DNA of 64,000 nucleotides from Nicotiana tabacum (GCF_000715075.1 NC_134090.1:48491792-48555791), one strand, 5' to 3'. Positions 58,301 to 64,000 are shown, counted from the first letter of the stretch. Notes: generated by a model not told the origin, from the sequence alone. A program made the numbers and translations.

Positions 58301-61300
58301 CTCACGATCGCCTCCGACAAAACTTCCATTTAGGTCTCCTGAAAACAAACTAGGTTGGCACCCCACTCTTTAGCTTCCACTTTGATGATGACCCTTTTGT
58401 TTGGGTCATTCTTCCCCCTTACATTTTATGAAAGAATCTTAACTTCCATAAGTAACAATATCCCCCTTTTCCCCACCCCCTAGCCGAGCTCCCTTCCTCC
58501 CTGTCACACACCCGGCCCCTTCTGGTACACTACTACATCCCCTAAATTATTTTTCTTATCACCTTGACCCAACTCCCTCCCTGCACCATCATAAAAAGAC
58601 TATTGCTCGATCTCCCTTAATAGTTTAACACCCTATCTTCCTTCCCTTCAAAAGAAACACCTAAAAACTTTCCAAAGTTTAATAGTTTATCCTCCATCCA
58701 GAAGGACATATCCCCTCCTCCAATCCGTGACGAAATTGGATAGGCATCTTGTATATGTACCATTTCCTTGCTCCTACCGGAGGAATACAACACCATAACA
58801 TTGCTAGCAATAGGAACTTTAGGTGTTGGAAGGATCTCACAATTTCCTTGAGAGGCACCAACCTCTGGAATTAATACCTCGCTGATATAGGAATGGTCGG
58901 AAACGCTAGTAGGGTAGCGGGAATGAAGAGACCATGGAATCCTTGGCGGCATATTAACTGGAATTACTGGTCCGACACTAACATCAATTGGGACAACCGC
59001 AACAATCTCCCCAGAAGAAAAGGAGCTTGAAGTGTAACTTCAGCACAGCTAAGCACATGAGAAGATGAGGGGGCGATGGAGCTGGGTCCACCGGAGGCGG
59101 GAGGCCGGGGAATAACACCACTAGCTTTAGCCGGTACTGCCCCTGAAGCAGCGGCCATCGAAAAGGGGCGCAGGTCACTAGAGCTTGGTGAAGAAATACC
59201 ACTGTGTGAAGCACCATTGGTGGAAGAAGAAGGAGCGATTGTTCCCATATGCTTAGGAGCCTTATCAGAAGTATCCTAAAATAATCTGGGCCCCTTCGGA
59301 TCAATTCTAATAGAATTGGGAAAAGTTGTTGGGCCCATGTGTGGAGGCCCAAGCCTATACTTGCTCAAAACTTGGTCGGCCCTATAATAATAAAAAGAGG
59401 ACTGACCCATTCTGCCTTTTCAGCCTGCATCACGAATCCAGGGGCGTTCACGTCTTTTCTTCGTGATAAGATTTTGTCTTCTTCTCCTAAATCCAAACCC
59501 CCATCTCTTATCGATCTAACGTCTGATTCCGGCTTGTCCACTAATGCGATGAGCCCTCCCCTCCCTTCAGAGACTGATTTTCCCTCCCATTCCTTTTATT
59601 TGACCTTCCCTTTTCTTCCGCCACTACCACTGGCATAAAGATAGGGCGAAATTCAGGGCTCAACCAAACCCTATAACTCAAGTAGCCATCTTCCACCACA
59701 GTGGAGAACGGGATTCTGCCCCCTTTCCTCACCACAATCCTCACTCGCGAGAGATTGTGTAGGCTGCAAGTGACATCAATAAAAACCCCACAGATTTCCC
59801 CAATCTTTTTGAATAGGTCAAGACACCAAAGATGCACCGGGAGACCCACCATGTTGACCACCAATGTTTCGCCGGAGAAACGAGGGTTGAAACACCCATC
59901 GTGCTCCACCCATCTGTCTAGCTTTAAGAAGTTCCCATCGAATCACCTGTTTCCTCTAACAAGAATTTCTGAAGCTTGAGACTCGTCGACAAATCGAGAG
60001 ATATTGCGTGTCCTCCAGTTGTGATATTTTCAGCCCGTCCTTGACGTTCCATACCTCTGCTGCCTAGTTCCTAACAGACTCCGGAGAACCAACCCATTTG
60101 GAGAAAGTCCCAATCAGACAAGATTCCAAGAAACCCTTACGCCTGAGAGTGTGCTACTCAGATAGCGAGAAGTGCGGTTCCTGCCCTACATCGAGCTTTC
60201 GATGACATCTTCCCCTAAGTTCTAAGGCTGGCCAAGAGGCGGCTTTGATCCTACTTCTCTCTCTAGAATCCATCATATCTAAATTCGGCTGTCCCAAAAT
60301 ACTATCTATAGCTGCTGGGTGTTTGCTAAATCACAAGGATGAATAGAGAAGAAGGATGAATAGAGAAGAACTCGGAAAGGGGTCAAAAGGATTTAAAACC
60401 AGCGTTAAAATAAATTCCGTTTTCCCCCATAATAAATGACTACTGTTTTAAGTCACAGTAGCTGTAAACAGGGTGTAGGAGTGAAAGGGGGATTTTCCGG
60501 TGCTGCACGATGCCGGAAAAATTAGAGAATGAAGCCGGAATCTGAAGATTTTTGCCGGAAAATAGAAAAAACTTCGGATTTTGGTGGAACTGGGATGGGT
60601 AGGCTCGGAAAAGCCTGGCGAAGAGGCTGACTGAAGAAGAAGAAGAAGTGAGATCTGGTCAGAAAATAGTGAAATTCGTCGTATTTTGGAGATTCTTGGA
60701 TGGGTAGGCTCGGAACAGCCTCGCTATGAAGCTGTCTGAAGAAGAAAAAGTGAGATCTGGTCGCGATAAGCCTCACGCACCGGCGCGGGGCTGAGAAGTC
60801 GCCGAAACTGGGCCGCGCGTGACGGCGCGTGGGTGGTCGACTGGTCGTACACCGGAGATTTTCACTGAGTTTTGGTCGCGATAGGCTTGGCTCTTGGAGG
60901 GTGGTGATACAATCCTAGGATTCATGAAAGAGAAATGTCTGGGGGAAAGTGCCTGACAGCATTTTTGAGGTAAGTTCTGAATAATCTCTACCCATTTTTA
61001 TTTTCCTAAAATACTGTTGTCAATACATAAAGAAAGGCACAATTAGGTAACATGTCTAAACAGATCCCTTTTTCCAAAAATGGTGTTGAATTTATTTTAG
61101 AAAATTGCAGCTTCCACAAAGTCTCAAAATTTTTCTCATCAGAAACCATCTTCCGTTCTCAATGACCAGCTAAAATAGTCATTTCTCTGTTTTCCTGAAA
61201 TACTTTTACCAACATCTAAAAGCACAGAACAATTTGGGTAACAGCTCCCATTTCTCTGTGAAATATGATCTTGAGTTCTGTTTTGAACAATTGAAGCTTT

Positions 61301-62248
61301 CCTAAATCTATGCTAAACTTTTTCTTCTGTAACCATCTCACTTATTCCTGCCTTCCTGGTAATCACCATTTCAGTAGCACCATTTTCACAAATGCTATTG
61401 CTAAATAACTTCTGAAACACAAGGTTGACACTCTTCTTCCTCCTATAGCTCCAGTCAATTAGCTCTCTCGTGCACTGATAAAAAAATGGCCATTGGATTT
61501 CGTGCTTCATGAAAGTATATATCTTCCAAGAATAATGTATATTAAGAGAAAAACCTATCAAAGTTTGTATATTAGGAGAAAGAAATTCAGACTGTAAAAC
61601 GAGGTGATATGTTACTCATTCTGAAGTTGAAAGTTAAAACCATATTGATGCCACCTTACTCAACAAAAAAAAAAAGGAAGCTAAAACCATATTGTCAATA
61701 TAAGCAAATAACATTTGGAACATGAACAAATTATCCATCTAAAATACAAGAAACGTAATGCATCCAACCAGAAGAGTAGCACAGTGGTTGTTGCTGAGGA
61801 AGAACGGGGATGTTATGATACTAATTTGTTCTTTATTTGTTCAGCTGTAAGCCAAGTTAATTTCTACAGTTGAATTGTATTGTCGGTCCAACTGCTTCTT
61901 TTTTTGAGACTGGTACCAATTGTCAGTCCAACTGCTCAAGTATCCCTTTCTTTTAAGTGTTAGCAAGGGTTTTCAAAGGGAAATAATGGGTACAATTCAT
62001 ATATTAGCTAAACCTTGTATATAAGTCTATAAGCTATGCATGCGATCTTTGATTGTTTATTGTTGCAGGGGGTGCTTGCTCTGGAAGATGCACTGTCTAG
62101 GGGGTTACCAATTCAAAAAGAAATAGAAGTTCTTCACACTTCTCTCGAAGGAATAGATAACAACTCGCTACTGGAATTGGTTCTATCATCTCTTCCTGAG
62201 GAAACACGGAGATATGGTTCAGATACTGTTTTACAACTGAATCATAAG
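34375..62248 (+). CDS. MIC60: MICOS complex subunit MIC60 (mitofilin), exons 1-10, 3' part off window
   Basis: Ten exons join in frame: 34375-34385, 34681-34744, 45862-46581, 46663-46764, 46888-47028, 47217-47294, 47462-47554, 47641-47760, 53526-53603 and 62069-62248, giving 529 codons. MIC60 is the core MICOS subunit of the inner mitochondrial membrane; it shapes crista junctions and, in plants, affects lipid transfer between the mitochondrial membranes. Residues 1-40 are a basic, Ser-rich presequence ('[19 protein letters not shown]'). Residues 64-81 are the membrane segment ('[18 protein letters not shown]'). Residues 82-265 are acidic and variable. About 300-443 is a Lys/Glu/Ala coiled coil, and from 444 comes the conserved '[19 protein letters not shown]' start of the C-terminal region. 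The family has roughly 100-120 more residues; I find no matching exon before 64000. All exons are intact, so the gene looks functional despite 25 kb of transposons in its introns. Confidence 0.9.
34681..34744 (+). CDS. MIC60: MIC60 exon 2
   Basis: 64 bp after a T8-AAAG acceptor, ending with donor GTACTT. It encodes residues 4-25 ('[20 protein letters not shown]'), basic and without acidic residues until Glu21, as in mitochondrial presequences. It ends in phase 0, which is exactly what exon 3 needs, 11.1 kb downstream. Confidence 0.82.
34745..35774 (+). other. MIC60 intron 2, 5' part without recognised element
   Basis: About 1 kb of AT-rich intron after the exon 2 donor. The minus frame at 35168-35362 has no motif. 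No terminal repeats were noticed. Confidence 0.4.
35775..35933 (-). mobile_element. L1 3'-end scrap
   Basis: Plus-strand text 'gtgtacaagtagtttatc' followed by 'ttctctacaa' and 'aggtgcaccaaaagc' matches, base for base with gaps, the 3' end of the large antisense L1 (54421-54540) and the fragment at 62340-62450. It is about 160 bp, severely 5'-truncated, on the minus strand, and joined directly to an RTE fragment. Confidence 0.55.
35934..37010 (-). mobile_element. RTE-type LINE 3' fragment
   Basis: The 3' end is a (CAA)n tract at 35934-35952 on plus (TTG repeats on the element strand), as in RTE elements. The minus frame 37005-36787 has '[20 protein letters not shown]' and 'YLECKF'; 36604-36383 has '[20 protein letters not shown]' and '[15 protein letters not shown]'. 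These match the C-terminal part of the nearly complete RTE at 51154-52665 in this window. Frames are broken by indels. Confidence 0.75.
37011..38404 (-). mobile_element. Old L1 reverse-transcriptase relic
   Basis: No long frame, but the minus strand keeps L1 RT landmarks: '[13 protein letters not shown]' near 38030-37990 (the FADD motif region, Ala and first Asp altered) and '[20 protein letters not shown]' near 38165-38100. The target of the solo LTR at 38410 is the same relic. A 25-bp direct repeat occurs at about 37655-37705. This is among the most decayed LINE copies in the window. Confidence 0.55.
38410..39871. mobile_element. Solo LTR, 1462 bp
   Basis: It begins TGCTCACGCCC and ends CTATCATCA on plus (TG...CA), with a perfect 5-bp duplication GTCAC on both sides (38405-38409 and 39872-39876). 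No coding region, primer site or second LTR is present, so it fits LTR-LTR recombination. Orientation is unknown. It contains two 'gcgcggccgcg' motifs (39388-39398 and 39433-39443), and 'tctcccgagt' repeats near 38770-38960. The frames at 39228-39582 and 39260-39502 are shadows. Confidence 0.75.
39877..40688 (+). other. MIC60 intron 2, stretch before the L1
   Basis: About 800 bp with no recognised gene or element. It probably includes the continuation of the old LINE relic interrupted by the solo LTR. The ORF starting at 40600 reads from this intron sequence into the L1; its first 30 or so residues are not part of the element. Confidence 0.4.
40702..43692 (+). mobile_element. 5'-truncated L1, sense orientation in intron 2
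   Basis: It is flanked by the 13-bp target duplication CATCCAACCCAAA (40689-40701 and 43693-43705) and ends in A8 (43683-43690). It starts inside the coding region, just before '[20 protein letters not shown]', so the endonuclease is missing. RT blocks follow ('[19 protein letters not shown]', '[20 protein letters not shown]', '[20 protein letters not shown]', '[14 protein letters not shown]'), then the zinc-finger-like end ('[18 protein letters not shown]', about 43227-43280). The frame shifts near 41400; the palm motif reads '[10 protein letters not shown]' where ADD is expected. A 364-bp MITE sits at 42491-42854. Confidence 0.88.
42491..42854. mobile_element. Tourist/Harbinger-like MITE inside the L1
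   Basis: 364 bp with long terminal inverted repeats: TAGCCCGTTTGGCCAAGCT at the left and AGCTTGGCCAAACAGGCTA at the right, one mismatch. A 3-bp TAA lies on both sides (42488-42490 and 42855-42857), the PIF/Harbinger-type duplication. Removing the insert and one TAA gives back the L1 reading frame, which supports the boundaries. Internally it is packed with 'aaaagtgcttttggcc' words that can form hairpins. No transposase. The frames running through it (41977-42600, 42683-43327 plus, 42715-42984 minus) are artefacts. Confidence 0.85.
43706..44133 (+). other. MIC60 intron 2 between L1 and hAT-type MITE
   Basis: About 430 bp. The plus frame at 43802-44041 (79 residues, Cys-rich start) shows no domain and has no homologous copy in the window; treat it as chance. 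The sequence ends in the left TSD (44126-44133) of the next MITE. Confidence 0.35.
44134..44491. mobile_element. hAT-type MITE, 358 bp
   Basis: Inverted ends CAGTGTTATCA (44134-44144) and TGATAACACTG (44481-44491), perfect over 11 bp. Flanking 8-bp sequences are AGTAAAAC (44126-44133) and AGTAAAGC (44492-44499), one mismatch. This combination fits the hAT superfamily. The interior has 'cttaagcgc' and 'gcgctcgctaagcgagg' palindromic patches. No coding capacity. Confidence 0.8.
44725..45517 (+). mobile_element. RTE-type LINE 3' fragment with internal duplication
   Basis: The plus strand encodes the RTE C-terminal region in pieces ('[14 protein letters not shown]', '[14 protein letters not shown]'-like and so on). 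It ends with the RTE tail 'ccgagggtctttcggaaac' ... 'acactgggtatgttgttg'. It is close to 52250-52998 of the nearly complete RTE. A 72-bp unit is directly repeated at 44788-44859 and 44860-44931. The ORF at 45178-45387 lies in the untranslated tail. Confidence 0.75.
45518..45861 (+). other. 3' end of MIC60 intron 2
   Basis: 344 bp to the exon 3 acceptor ('ttggttcag', 45853-45861). It has a T-rich stretch near 45660-45700 and an A/G-rich one at 45702-45731. No gene or repeat recognised. Confidence 0.5.
45862..46581 (+). CDS. MIC60: MIC60 exon 3
   Basis: 720 bp, 240 codons, after a 'ttcag' acceptor and before GTATAA. It holds the rest of the presequence ('[13 protein letters not shown]'), a Pro/Gly hinge, the membrane helix and a long acidic Ser/Thr/Glu stretch. 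It is the largest exon. The ATGs at 45818 and 45838 that open longer frames are intronic and not starts. Confidence 0.88.
46663..46764 (+). CDS. MIC60: MIC60 exon 4
   Basis: 34 codons, '[20 protein letters not shown]' then a Gly/Thr/Ser run, donor GTATAT. The acceptor at 46661-46662 keeps frame (intron 81 bp). The nearer CAG at 46647-46649 would shift the frame and hit a stop after nine codons, so the second acceptor is preferred. Confidence 0.78.
46888..47028 (+). CDS. MIC60: MIC60 exon 5
   Basis: 47 codons from '[20 protein letters not shown]' to '[11 protein letters not shown]', donor GTGTGA. This is the start of the helical part. The preceding 123-bp intron is itself open in frame. Confidence 0.88.
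47217..47554 (+). CDS. MIC60: MIC60 exons 6 (47217-47294) and 7 (47462-47554)
   Basis: 26 and 31 codons, both phase 0 on both sides, separated by a 167-bp intron. They are charged and Ala-rich ('[20 protein letters not shown]', '[20 protein letters not shown]'), with heptad-like spacing of Leu, Ala and Met: the coiled coil that drives MIC60 oligomerisation. Confidence 0.88.
47641..47760 (+). CDS. MIC60: MIC60 exon 8
   Basis: 40 codons, '[20 protein letters not shown]' onward to 'MAEANLH', acceptor 'ctgcag', donor GTACAG. It is the end of the coiled coil. It is followed by the 5.8-kb intron that holds the RTE element. Confidence 0.88.
47761..48879 (+). other. MIC60 intron 8 before the RTE
   Basis: 1.1 kb of intron. 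The ORFs at 48161-48361, 48684-48884 and 47809-48096 (minus) carry no motif. It ends at the first copy of an 87-bp repeat that flanks the RTE. Confidence 0.45.
48880..48966 (+). repeat. 87-bp flanking repeat, left copy
   Basis: Runs from TGTGATCTTCTC to GGTGGGAGTTG. An almost identical copy lies at 53041-53127 on the far side of the RTE, in the same orientation; I count two substitutions. Confidence 0.85.
49682..51127 (+). CDS. RTE endonuclease region (two in-frame stops)
   Basis: One frame carries the exonuclease/endonuclease/phosphatase fold that nicks target DNA: '[19 protein letters not shown]' and '[18 protein letters not shown]' (49820-49930), '[12 protein letters not shown]' (50109-50144), '[20 protein letters not shown]' (50211-50270) and '[12 protein letters not shown]' (50413-50448). 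A TGA at 50048-50050 and a TAA at 50681-50683 interrupt it. The linker to the RT ('[13 protein letters not shown]', '[20 protein letters not shown]') follows in the same frame up to 51127. Metal- and DNA-binding residues look intact. Confidence 0.85.
51154..52665 (+). CDS. RTE reverse transcriptase
   Basis: A 503-residue open frame, one frame off from the endonuclease part, so a frameshift lies between about 51085 and 51154. Blocks in order: '[20 protein letters not shown]' (fingers), '[20 protein letters not shown]' and '[17 protein letters not shown]', '[19 protein letters not shown]', '[20 protein letters not shown]' (Asp of motif A replaced by His in 'FIHLQKAYD'), '[20 protein letters not shown]', catalytic '[12 protein letters not shown]', then '[20 protein letters not shown]' and the C-terminal '[20 protein letters not shown]'. 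The normal stop is TAG at 52663-52665. The FADD motif is intact but the changed motif A suggests an inactive enzyme. Confidence 0.88.
   Translation: MEHSESHADSGYCRRIKVEEVVGAMSKMSRGKATGPDEIPVEFWKCVGKTGLEWLTGLLNVIFKAKRMPDEWRWSTVVPLYKNKGDIQSCSNYRGIKLLSHTMKVWERVVEARLRMTVSVSDNQFGFMPGRSTTEAIHLVRRLVEQYRDKKKDMHMVFIHLQKAYDKVHREVLWRSLKAKGVSVPFIMAIKDMYDGAKTRVRTVGGDSEDFPVVMGLHQGSALSPFLFALVMDALTHHIQGDVPWCMLFADDIVLIDETRTGVNEKLEVWRQALESKGFKLSRTKTEYLECKFSAEQREVGVDVRLESQVIQSRDSFKYLGSVIQGGGEIDEDVTDRIGVGWMKWRLASGVLCDKRVPLTLKGKFYKAVVRPAMMYGAECWPVKKSHIQKMKVAEMRMLRWMCGHSRMDKIKNDDIREKVCVAPIDDKMRETRLRWFGHVQRRSPDAPVRRCERLVVEGSRRGRGRSKKYWGEVIRQDMAMLQISEDMALDRNMWRSSIKVVG
53041..53127 (+). repeat. 87-bp flanking repeat, right copy
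   Basis: Matches 48880-48966 with two substitutions. It is itself bordered by the 15-base word TGCATATTCATCTTA on both sides (about 53022-53036 and 53126-53140), so the local unit may be about 105 bp. Confidence 0.85.
53526..53603 (+). CDS. MIC60: MIC60 exon 9
   Basis: 26 codons, '[20 protein letters not shown]' then 'VHKLAL', acceptor 'tttgcag', donor GTAACG. This is the most conserved block of the plant family in the window and confirms that the gene continues across the RTE insertion. Confidence 0.9.
53604..54370 (+). other. MIC60 intron 9 before the antisense L1
   Basis: About 770 bp with no recognised element. The frames at 53874-54074 and 54024-54221 (minus) are short and without motif. 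Confidence 0.45.
54453..54977 (-). CDS. L1 ORF2 C-terminus (zf-RVT)
   Basis: A 174-residue frame with '[20 protein letters not shown]' and the zinc-binding-like '[18 protein letters not shown]' (CX2C...HX4C), then '[20 protein letters not shown]', the usual end of plant L1 ORF2. Its stop is at 54453. Only the join to the RT part (55171-55884) is broken. Confidence 0.8.
   Translation of the reverse strand: MLVREEAIFPYSSIWIPKASTKVCFFAWLAARGVILTAENLRKRGITLVSWCYMCKSSGEEVDHLLLHCPVSSGFWRAILNLFGVQWVMPSIVKEMLYSWAGFCRRRKQKAWKFTPLAPMWTVWGRNRRAFVGIEYPFSHLKNSLLSLIAFWCTHIAATCIEDWASFVENHILM
55171..56124 (-). CDS. L1 reverse transcriptase, palm and thumb (two frames)
   Basis: 56124-55942 encodes '[20 protein letters not shown]' and the catalytic '[16 protein letters not shown]', with both Asp present. 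55884-55171 continues in another frame with '[20 protein letters not shown]', '[20 protein letters not shown]', '[20 protein letters not shown]' and '[20 protein letters not shown]', the conserved thumb of plant L1. The break lies between 55885 and 55941. Confidence 0.8.
56273..56660. mobile_element. hAT-type MITE A (388 bp)
   Basis: Starts 'taggactggcaaac' and ends 'ttttgccaccccta'. The 8-bp target duplication CCCCAAAC is perfect (56265-56272 and 56661-56668). It interrupts the L1 RT between '[10 protein letters not shown]'-type sequence and the upstream block. Its interior shares most words with the copy at 62625-62998 ('gcggataatatgggttagcc', 'ttgtatatgatcacttttgg'). Non-coding; the ORF at 56272-56487 is a shadow. 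Confidence 0.88.
56701..57422 (-). CDS. L1 reverse transcriptase, fingers (two frames)
   Basis: 57422-57213 covers the linker ('[20 protein letters not shown]', '[19 protein letters not shown]'). 57237-56701 covers the start of the RT: '[20 protein letters not shown]', '[20 protein letters not shown]', '[20 protein letters not shown]', '[20 protein letters not shown]' and '[13 protein letters not shown]' (motif A has Asn for Asp). The MITE starts 40 bp further left. Frames 56733-57017 and 56993-57205 are shadows. Confidence 0.8.
57805..58215 (-). CDS. L1 endonuclease (fragment)
   Basis: A 136-residue frame with '[20 protein letters not shown]', '[20 protein letters not shown]' (GDFN catalytic motif) and '[20 protein letters not shown]', the middle of the apurinic-type endonuclease. 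The N-terminal part (58216-58430) and the linker to the RT (57804-57423) have stops. Confidence 0.78.
   Translation of the reverse strand: MEAKEIKKGVFSLAALVKDRVSGAEWGFGGMYGSVGEGSKVSFWKELANVMGEWDIPWVLGGDFNTIRCPEERLGCSLISRAMEEFSDFINDHFLIDLPLSEERFTWVRAEDSNSRSRLDRFLISPSWDELVPNVL
58617..60250 (-). pseudogene. L1 ORF1-like region, broken
   Basis: Minus frames 59909-59541, 59248-58964 and 58952-58617. The first holds '[20 protein letters not shown]' and '[20 protein letters not shown]', matching the DUF4283-type RNA-binding ORF1 of plant L1s. The rest is Ser/Pro-rich linker. Sequence upstream to about 60250 continues the domain start in other frames. The ORF1 ATG cannot be fixed. Confidence 0.6.
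60951..62068 (+). other. MIC60 intron 9, 3' part, with a diverged tandem duplication
   Basis: No gene. Two diverged blocks start at 'ttttcctaaaatact' (61001) and 'tttcctgaaatactttta' (61191), each followed by 'acaattaggtaaca'/'acaatttgggtaaca' and a similar order of words, which gives a period near 189 bp. It ends at the exon 10 acceptor (62060-62068). The minus frame 61313-61561 has no domain. Confidence 0.45.
62069..62248 (+). CDS. MIC60: MIC60 exon 10 with GC donor
   Basis: 60 codons, '[20 protein letters not shown]' to '[12 protein letters not shown]', acceptor 'gttgcag'. The exon ends AAG followed by GCAAGTAT: a GC donor with an otherwise perfect consensus. Reading on instead would stop after three more residues (62258-62260 TGA), well short of the family's conserved C-terminus, so splicing with a GC-AG intron is much more likely. 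Confidence 0.85.
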
Positions 62249-62292
62249 GCAAGTATCTGAAGCACTGTGATTTAGGGTTGAACATTTCCTAT

Positions 62293-63200
62293 TTTTTTTT
62301 ACCAATTATTAAGATTTTATAAACAATGGGCAGAAAATCACCCTTATACAAGAAGTATCCAAAAAGTAGAAAACCTTACAAAATGATATGGTTTTCACGG
62401 ATGACACCCAATGTTCTATACCTATAGGGACCTTATGGGTGCACCTAAAGGAAATAAGGGATAAAAGGGTATTCCTCAAGTGTACAAAGTCCTTCTCTAT
62501 TCCGTCAAAAGCTCTCCTATTTCTCTCTCTTGATACCACATAGGTGCTAGTGGGGCAACATCCCACGACCTGTGTTGTCTCTCACGTCTTCTAAAGGTCC
62601 AGCTAAATCTCTGACTGTGCCTGGTAGGGGTGGCAAACGGGCGAGTCGGATATGAGTGAGTCGAAAACGGATAAATTACCGACCCGGCCCGTATTTGAGA
62701 TGGATAAAAAACGGGTTATCCGACGAATAATATGGGTATCCATATTATTTATGACTTCTTGAATATGATCACTTTTGGGAGAATTCCTAGTCTCCCAAAC
62801 TTGAGGAACCCCCAATTTGAGGCTTTACAAATGTAAAAGCTAAACCCATTAGTTATCCACTGGTTATCCATTTTCTAAGTGGATAATATGGTTCTTATCC
62901 ATATTCGACCCGTTCTTAAAAAGTTCATTATCCAACCCATTTTTTAATGGATAATATGGATGGATAACTGTTTTCTTTTAACCATTTTGCCACCTCTAGT
63001 GCCTGGCATCACCCATTGAAGACTAAACCAACATAGTATTTCCCACCGCAATCGAGATGCTATCCAGCAATGTAAAAAGGAGGTGATTGACATCTTCACC
63101 CGATTCTTTACACATTTGAAGTTGCTAGCTGCTTGCAACCTATGTTTTGCCAAATATTTTAAAGCCTTGATGGTATATCCACTTAGTAACTTCTCTCTCT
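62293..63200 (-). mobile_element. Antisense L1 3' fragment in intron 10, split by a MITE
   Basis: The poly(A) is a T-rich run on plus (62291-62301). The minus frame 62566-62309 has 'RERNRRAFDGIEKDFVHLRN' and 'LISFRCTH', close to 54640-54500 of the long L1. On the other side of the MITE, 63006-63110 keeps a decayed version of the zinc-finger segment ('VMPGT' side next to the MITE). The 5' limit, around 63200, is uncertain. Confidence 0.65.
62625..62998. mobile_element. hAT-type MITE B (374 bp)
   Basis: Starts 'taggggtggcaaac' and ends 'ttttgccacctcta', an inverted repeat. The 8-bp target duplication GTGCCTGG is perfect (62617-62624 and 62999-63006). It is the same family as MITE A (56273-56660) and, like it, landed in L1 sequence, at a different position and with a different target. 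The ORF at 62603-62815 is a shadow. Confidence 0.88.
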
Positions 63201-64000
63201 CCCTTACAGAAGAAAACAAAAAGGAATATTTTTTTCCTTTTTTCTTTAGCATAGTGCTCTTCCTGAGTGACGCTTGCTGTTTCCTTTTGCTACATTTTTT
63301 ACTACTACGGCAGGAGAAATCTTCCCTTCCCTGCTGCATTCTCTTGTCTTCTGAACTTTCATGCTAAGTCCCAAAAAAACCAGAAGAACCTGATACAATT
63401 ACTGTCTCTGTGTTGGTGAAGAAGAAATCATTGGAAATGGAATGCTACCGAAGGTGATGCATTGGTAAAGCAAGGATCCTCATTGCAAAGGAGCTGGATA
63501 ATTTGGTTTACAGTTTTTAAATAGAGATGCTTTTCCTTCATTTATATTTATGTGAAGTGTTAGAAGAGCTGTAACCTGGTTCTCTTTGTTGTCCATCCAA
63601 GATTAGTGTTGTCCTGACACCAGCTGTCTGGAAGACCTAAGCTAATTTCGAACTTCCAAGTTGTATTCCTATTAATTTAATTTAATTTCCAAGATTTAGA
63701 ACTCATGTAGGACTCTTACTAATGTGAACCTGGAGGAAGTTTCAAATATGGAACTCCATGGACGCGGCTGTATTACAGTTTTGGTTAAACTTCAATTCTT
63801 TTCTGAGATATTCTAAGGGAGCATTTGTATATTAGACATTGAAATTTTTCCGATCCCAAATCGGTATGTATATGGGTGATAAAACTTGCATCCAGTTTAG
63901 ATCCGATAATTGTTGTGAAGGTGCCATGATTTTTGGTTGAGAATGATAATGCAAAGAGAATGAGGATAGGGCACAGAAAGACAAAATATTCTGGGTAGGG
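63201..64000 (+). other. MIC60 intron 10, no exon recognised
   Basis: 800 bp to the window edge. I looked for the Gly-rich 'PPGGGG' block and the 'VENYLAQG' block that the C-terminal mitofilin domain should carry and found neither on the plus strand. The ORFs 62944-63339 (minus) and 63083-63367 (plus) have no domain. Confidence 0.4.

Larger units (their letters stand above)
54371..60950 (-). mobile_element. Long antisense L1 in intron 9, interrupted by a MITE
   Basis: A plant L1 on the minus strand. The poly(A) is T8 on plus (54371-54378). It has an RT/zinc-finger end, an endonuclease, an ORF1-like nucleic-acid-binding protein and a GC-rich leader with a repeated block (60594-60762). At about 6.5 kb it may be near full length; I could not find a target duplication. 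ORF2 is split over several frames (58215, 57422, 57237, 56124, 55884 and 54977 as starts on minus) with stops between. The RT is also interrupted by a 388-bp MITE (56273-56660). Plus frames here (55243, 57944, 59076, 59339, 59701 and others) are shadows. Confidence 0.82.

Noticed and set aside
63400..63560. Possible exon 11 of MIC60
   Set aside because: No frame matches the conserved C-terminal mitofilin region, and no phase-0 acceptor is followed by family sequence; the exon is probably beyond 64000.
1..64000. CRISPR arrays, bacterial operons, rRNA genes, organellar inserts
   Set aside because: None seen; repeats are transposon-derived and both host loci have spliceosomal introns.

Overview
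This is a plant nuclear window, most likely from a Solanaceae species (Nicotiana-like). It has two host loci with plant GT-AG introns. The rest is long-LTR Ty3/gypsy elements, L1- and RTE-type LINEs and non-autonomous DNA transposons. The LTRs contain the 'gcagcccgatcc' and 'tgtcacgaccc' sequences that I associate with Solanaceae retroelements. There are no bacterial genes, rRNA, tRNA or CRISPR arrays.

Layout. 1-4248: part of a very long LTR-like sequence on the minus strand, inserted into an Athila-type Ty3 remnant (4249 to about 7490). 7940-10735 (minus): a five-exon Acinus/SAP-domain gene copy that is clearly a pseudogene. 11305-19779 (minus): a Tekay/Del-like chromovirus with a large internal deletion, nested in an RNase H (L1-like) fragment. 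20299-21999: AT-rich, nothing recognised. 22008-33987: a hAT-type MITE split by a second Tekay-like element (22361-33667, TSD CTATT). 34375 to beyond 64000 (plus): the gene for MICOS subunit MIC60 (mitofilin), with ten in-frame exons (529 codons) and the C-terminal exons off the window.

MIC60 is the only gene here that looks functional. It encodes an inner-mitochondrial-membrane protein: a presequence, one membrane segment, a long coiled coil and the start of the mitofilin domain. Its small introns are 81-295 bp. Three introns have grown to 11.1, 5.8 and 8.5 kb by independent insertions: a 5'-truncated L1 with a 13-bp target duplication, LINE relics and a solo LTR (intron 2); a nearly full-length RTE (intron 8); and a long antisense L1 (intron 9). 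Intron 10 has a GC donor and carries another antisense L1 fragment. Four MITEs with target duplications sit in the LINEs or beside them.

The MIC60-Acinus pair is probably conserved synteny, since I recall the two families being adjacent in Arabidopsis (At4g39680/At4g39690). Here the partner has decayed and retroelements fill the space between them. I did not find a novel multi-gene system. The points worth a second look are the decayed Acinus partner, the GC-AG and frame-preserving introns of MIC60, the 87-bp duplication flanking the RTE, the nested insertions dated by their target duplications, and W-box pairs kept at the same place in all four Tekay-like LTRs.
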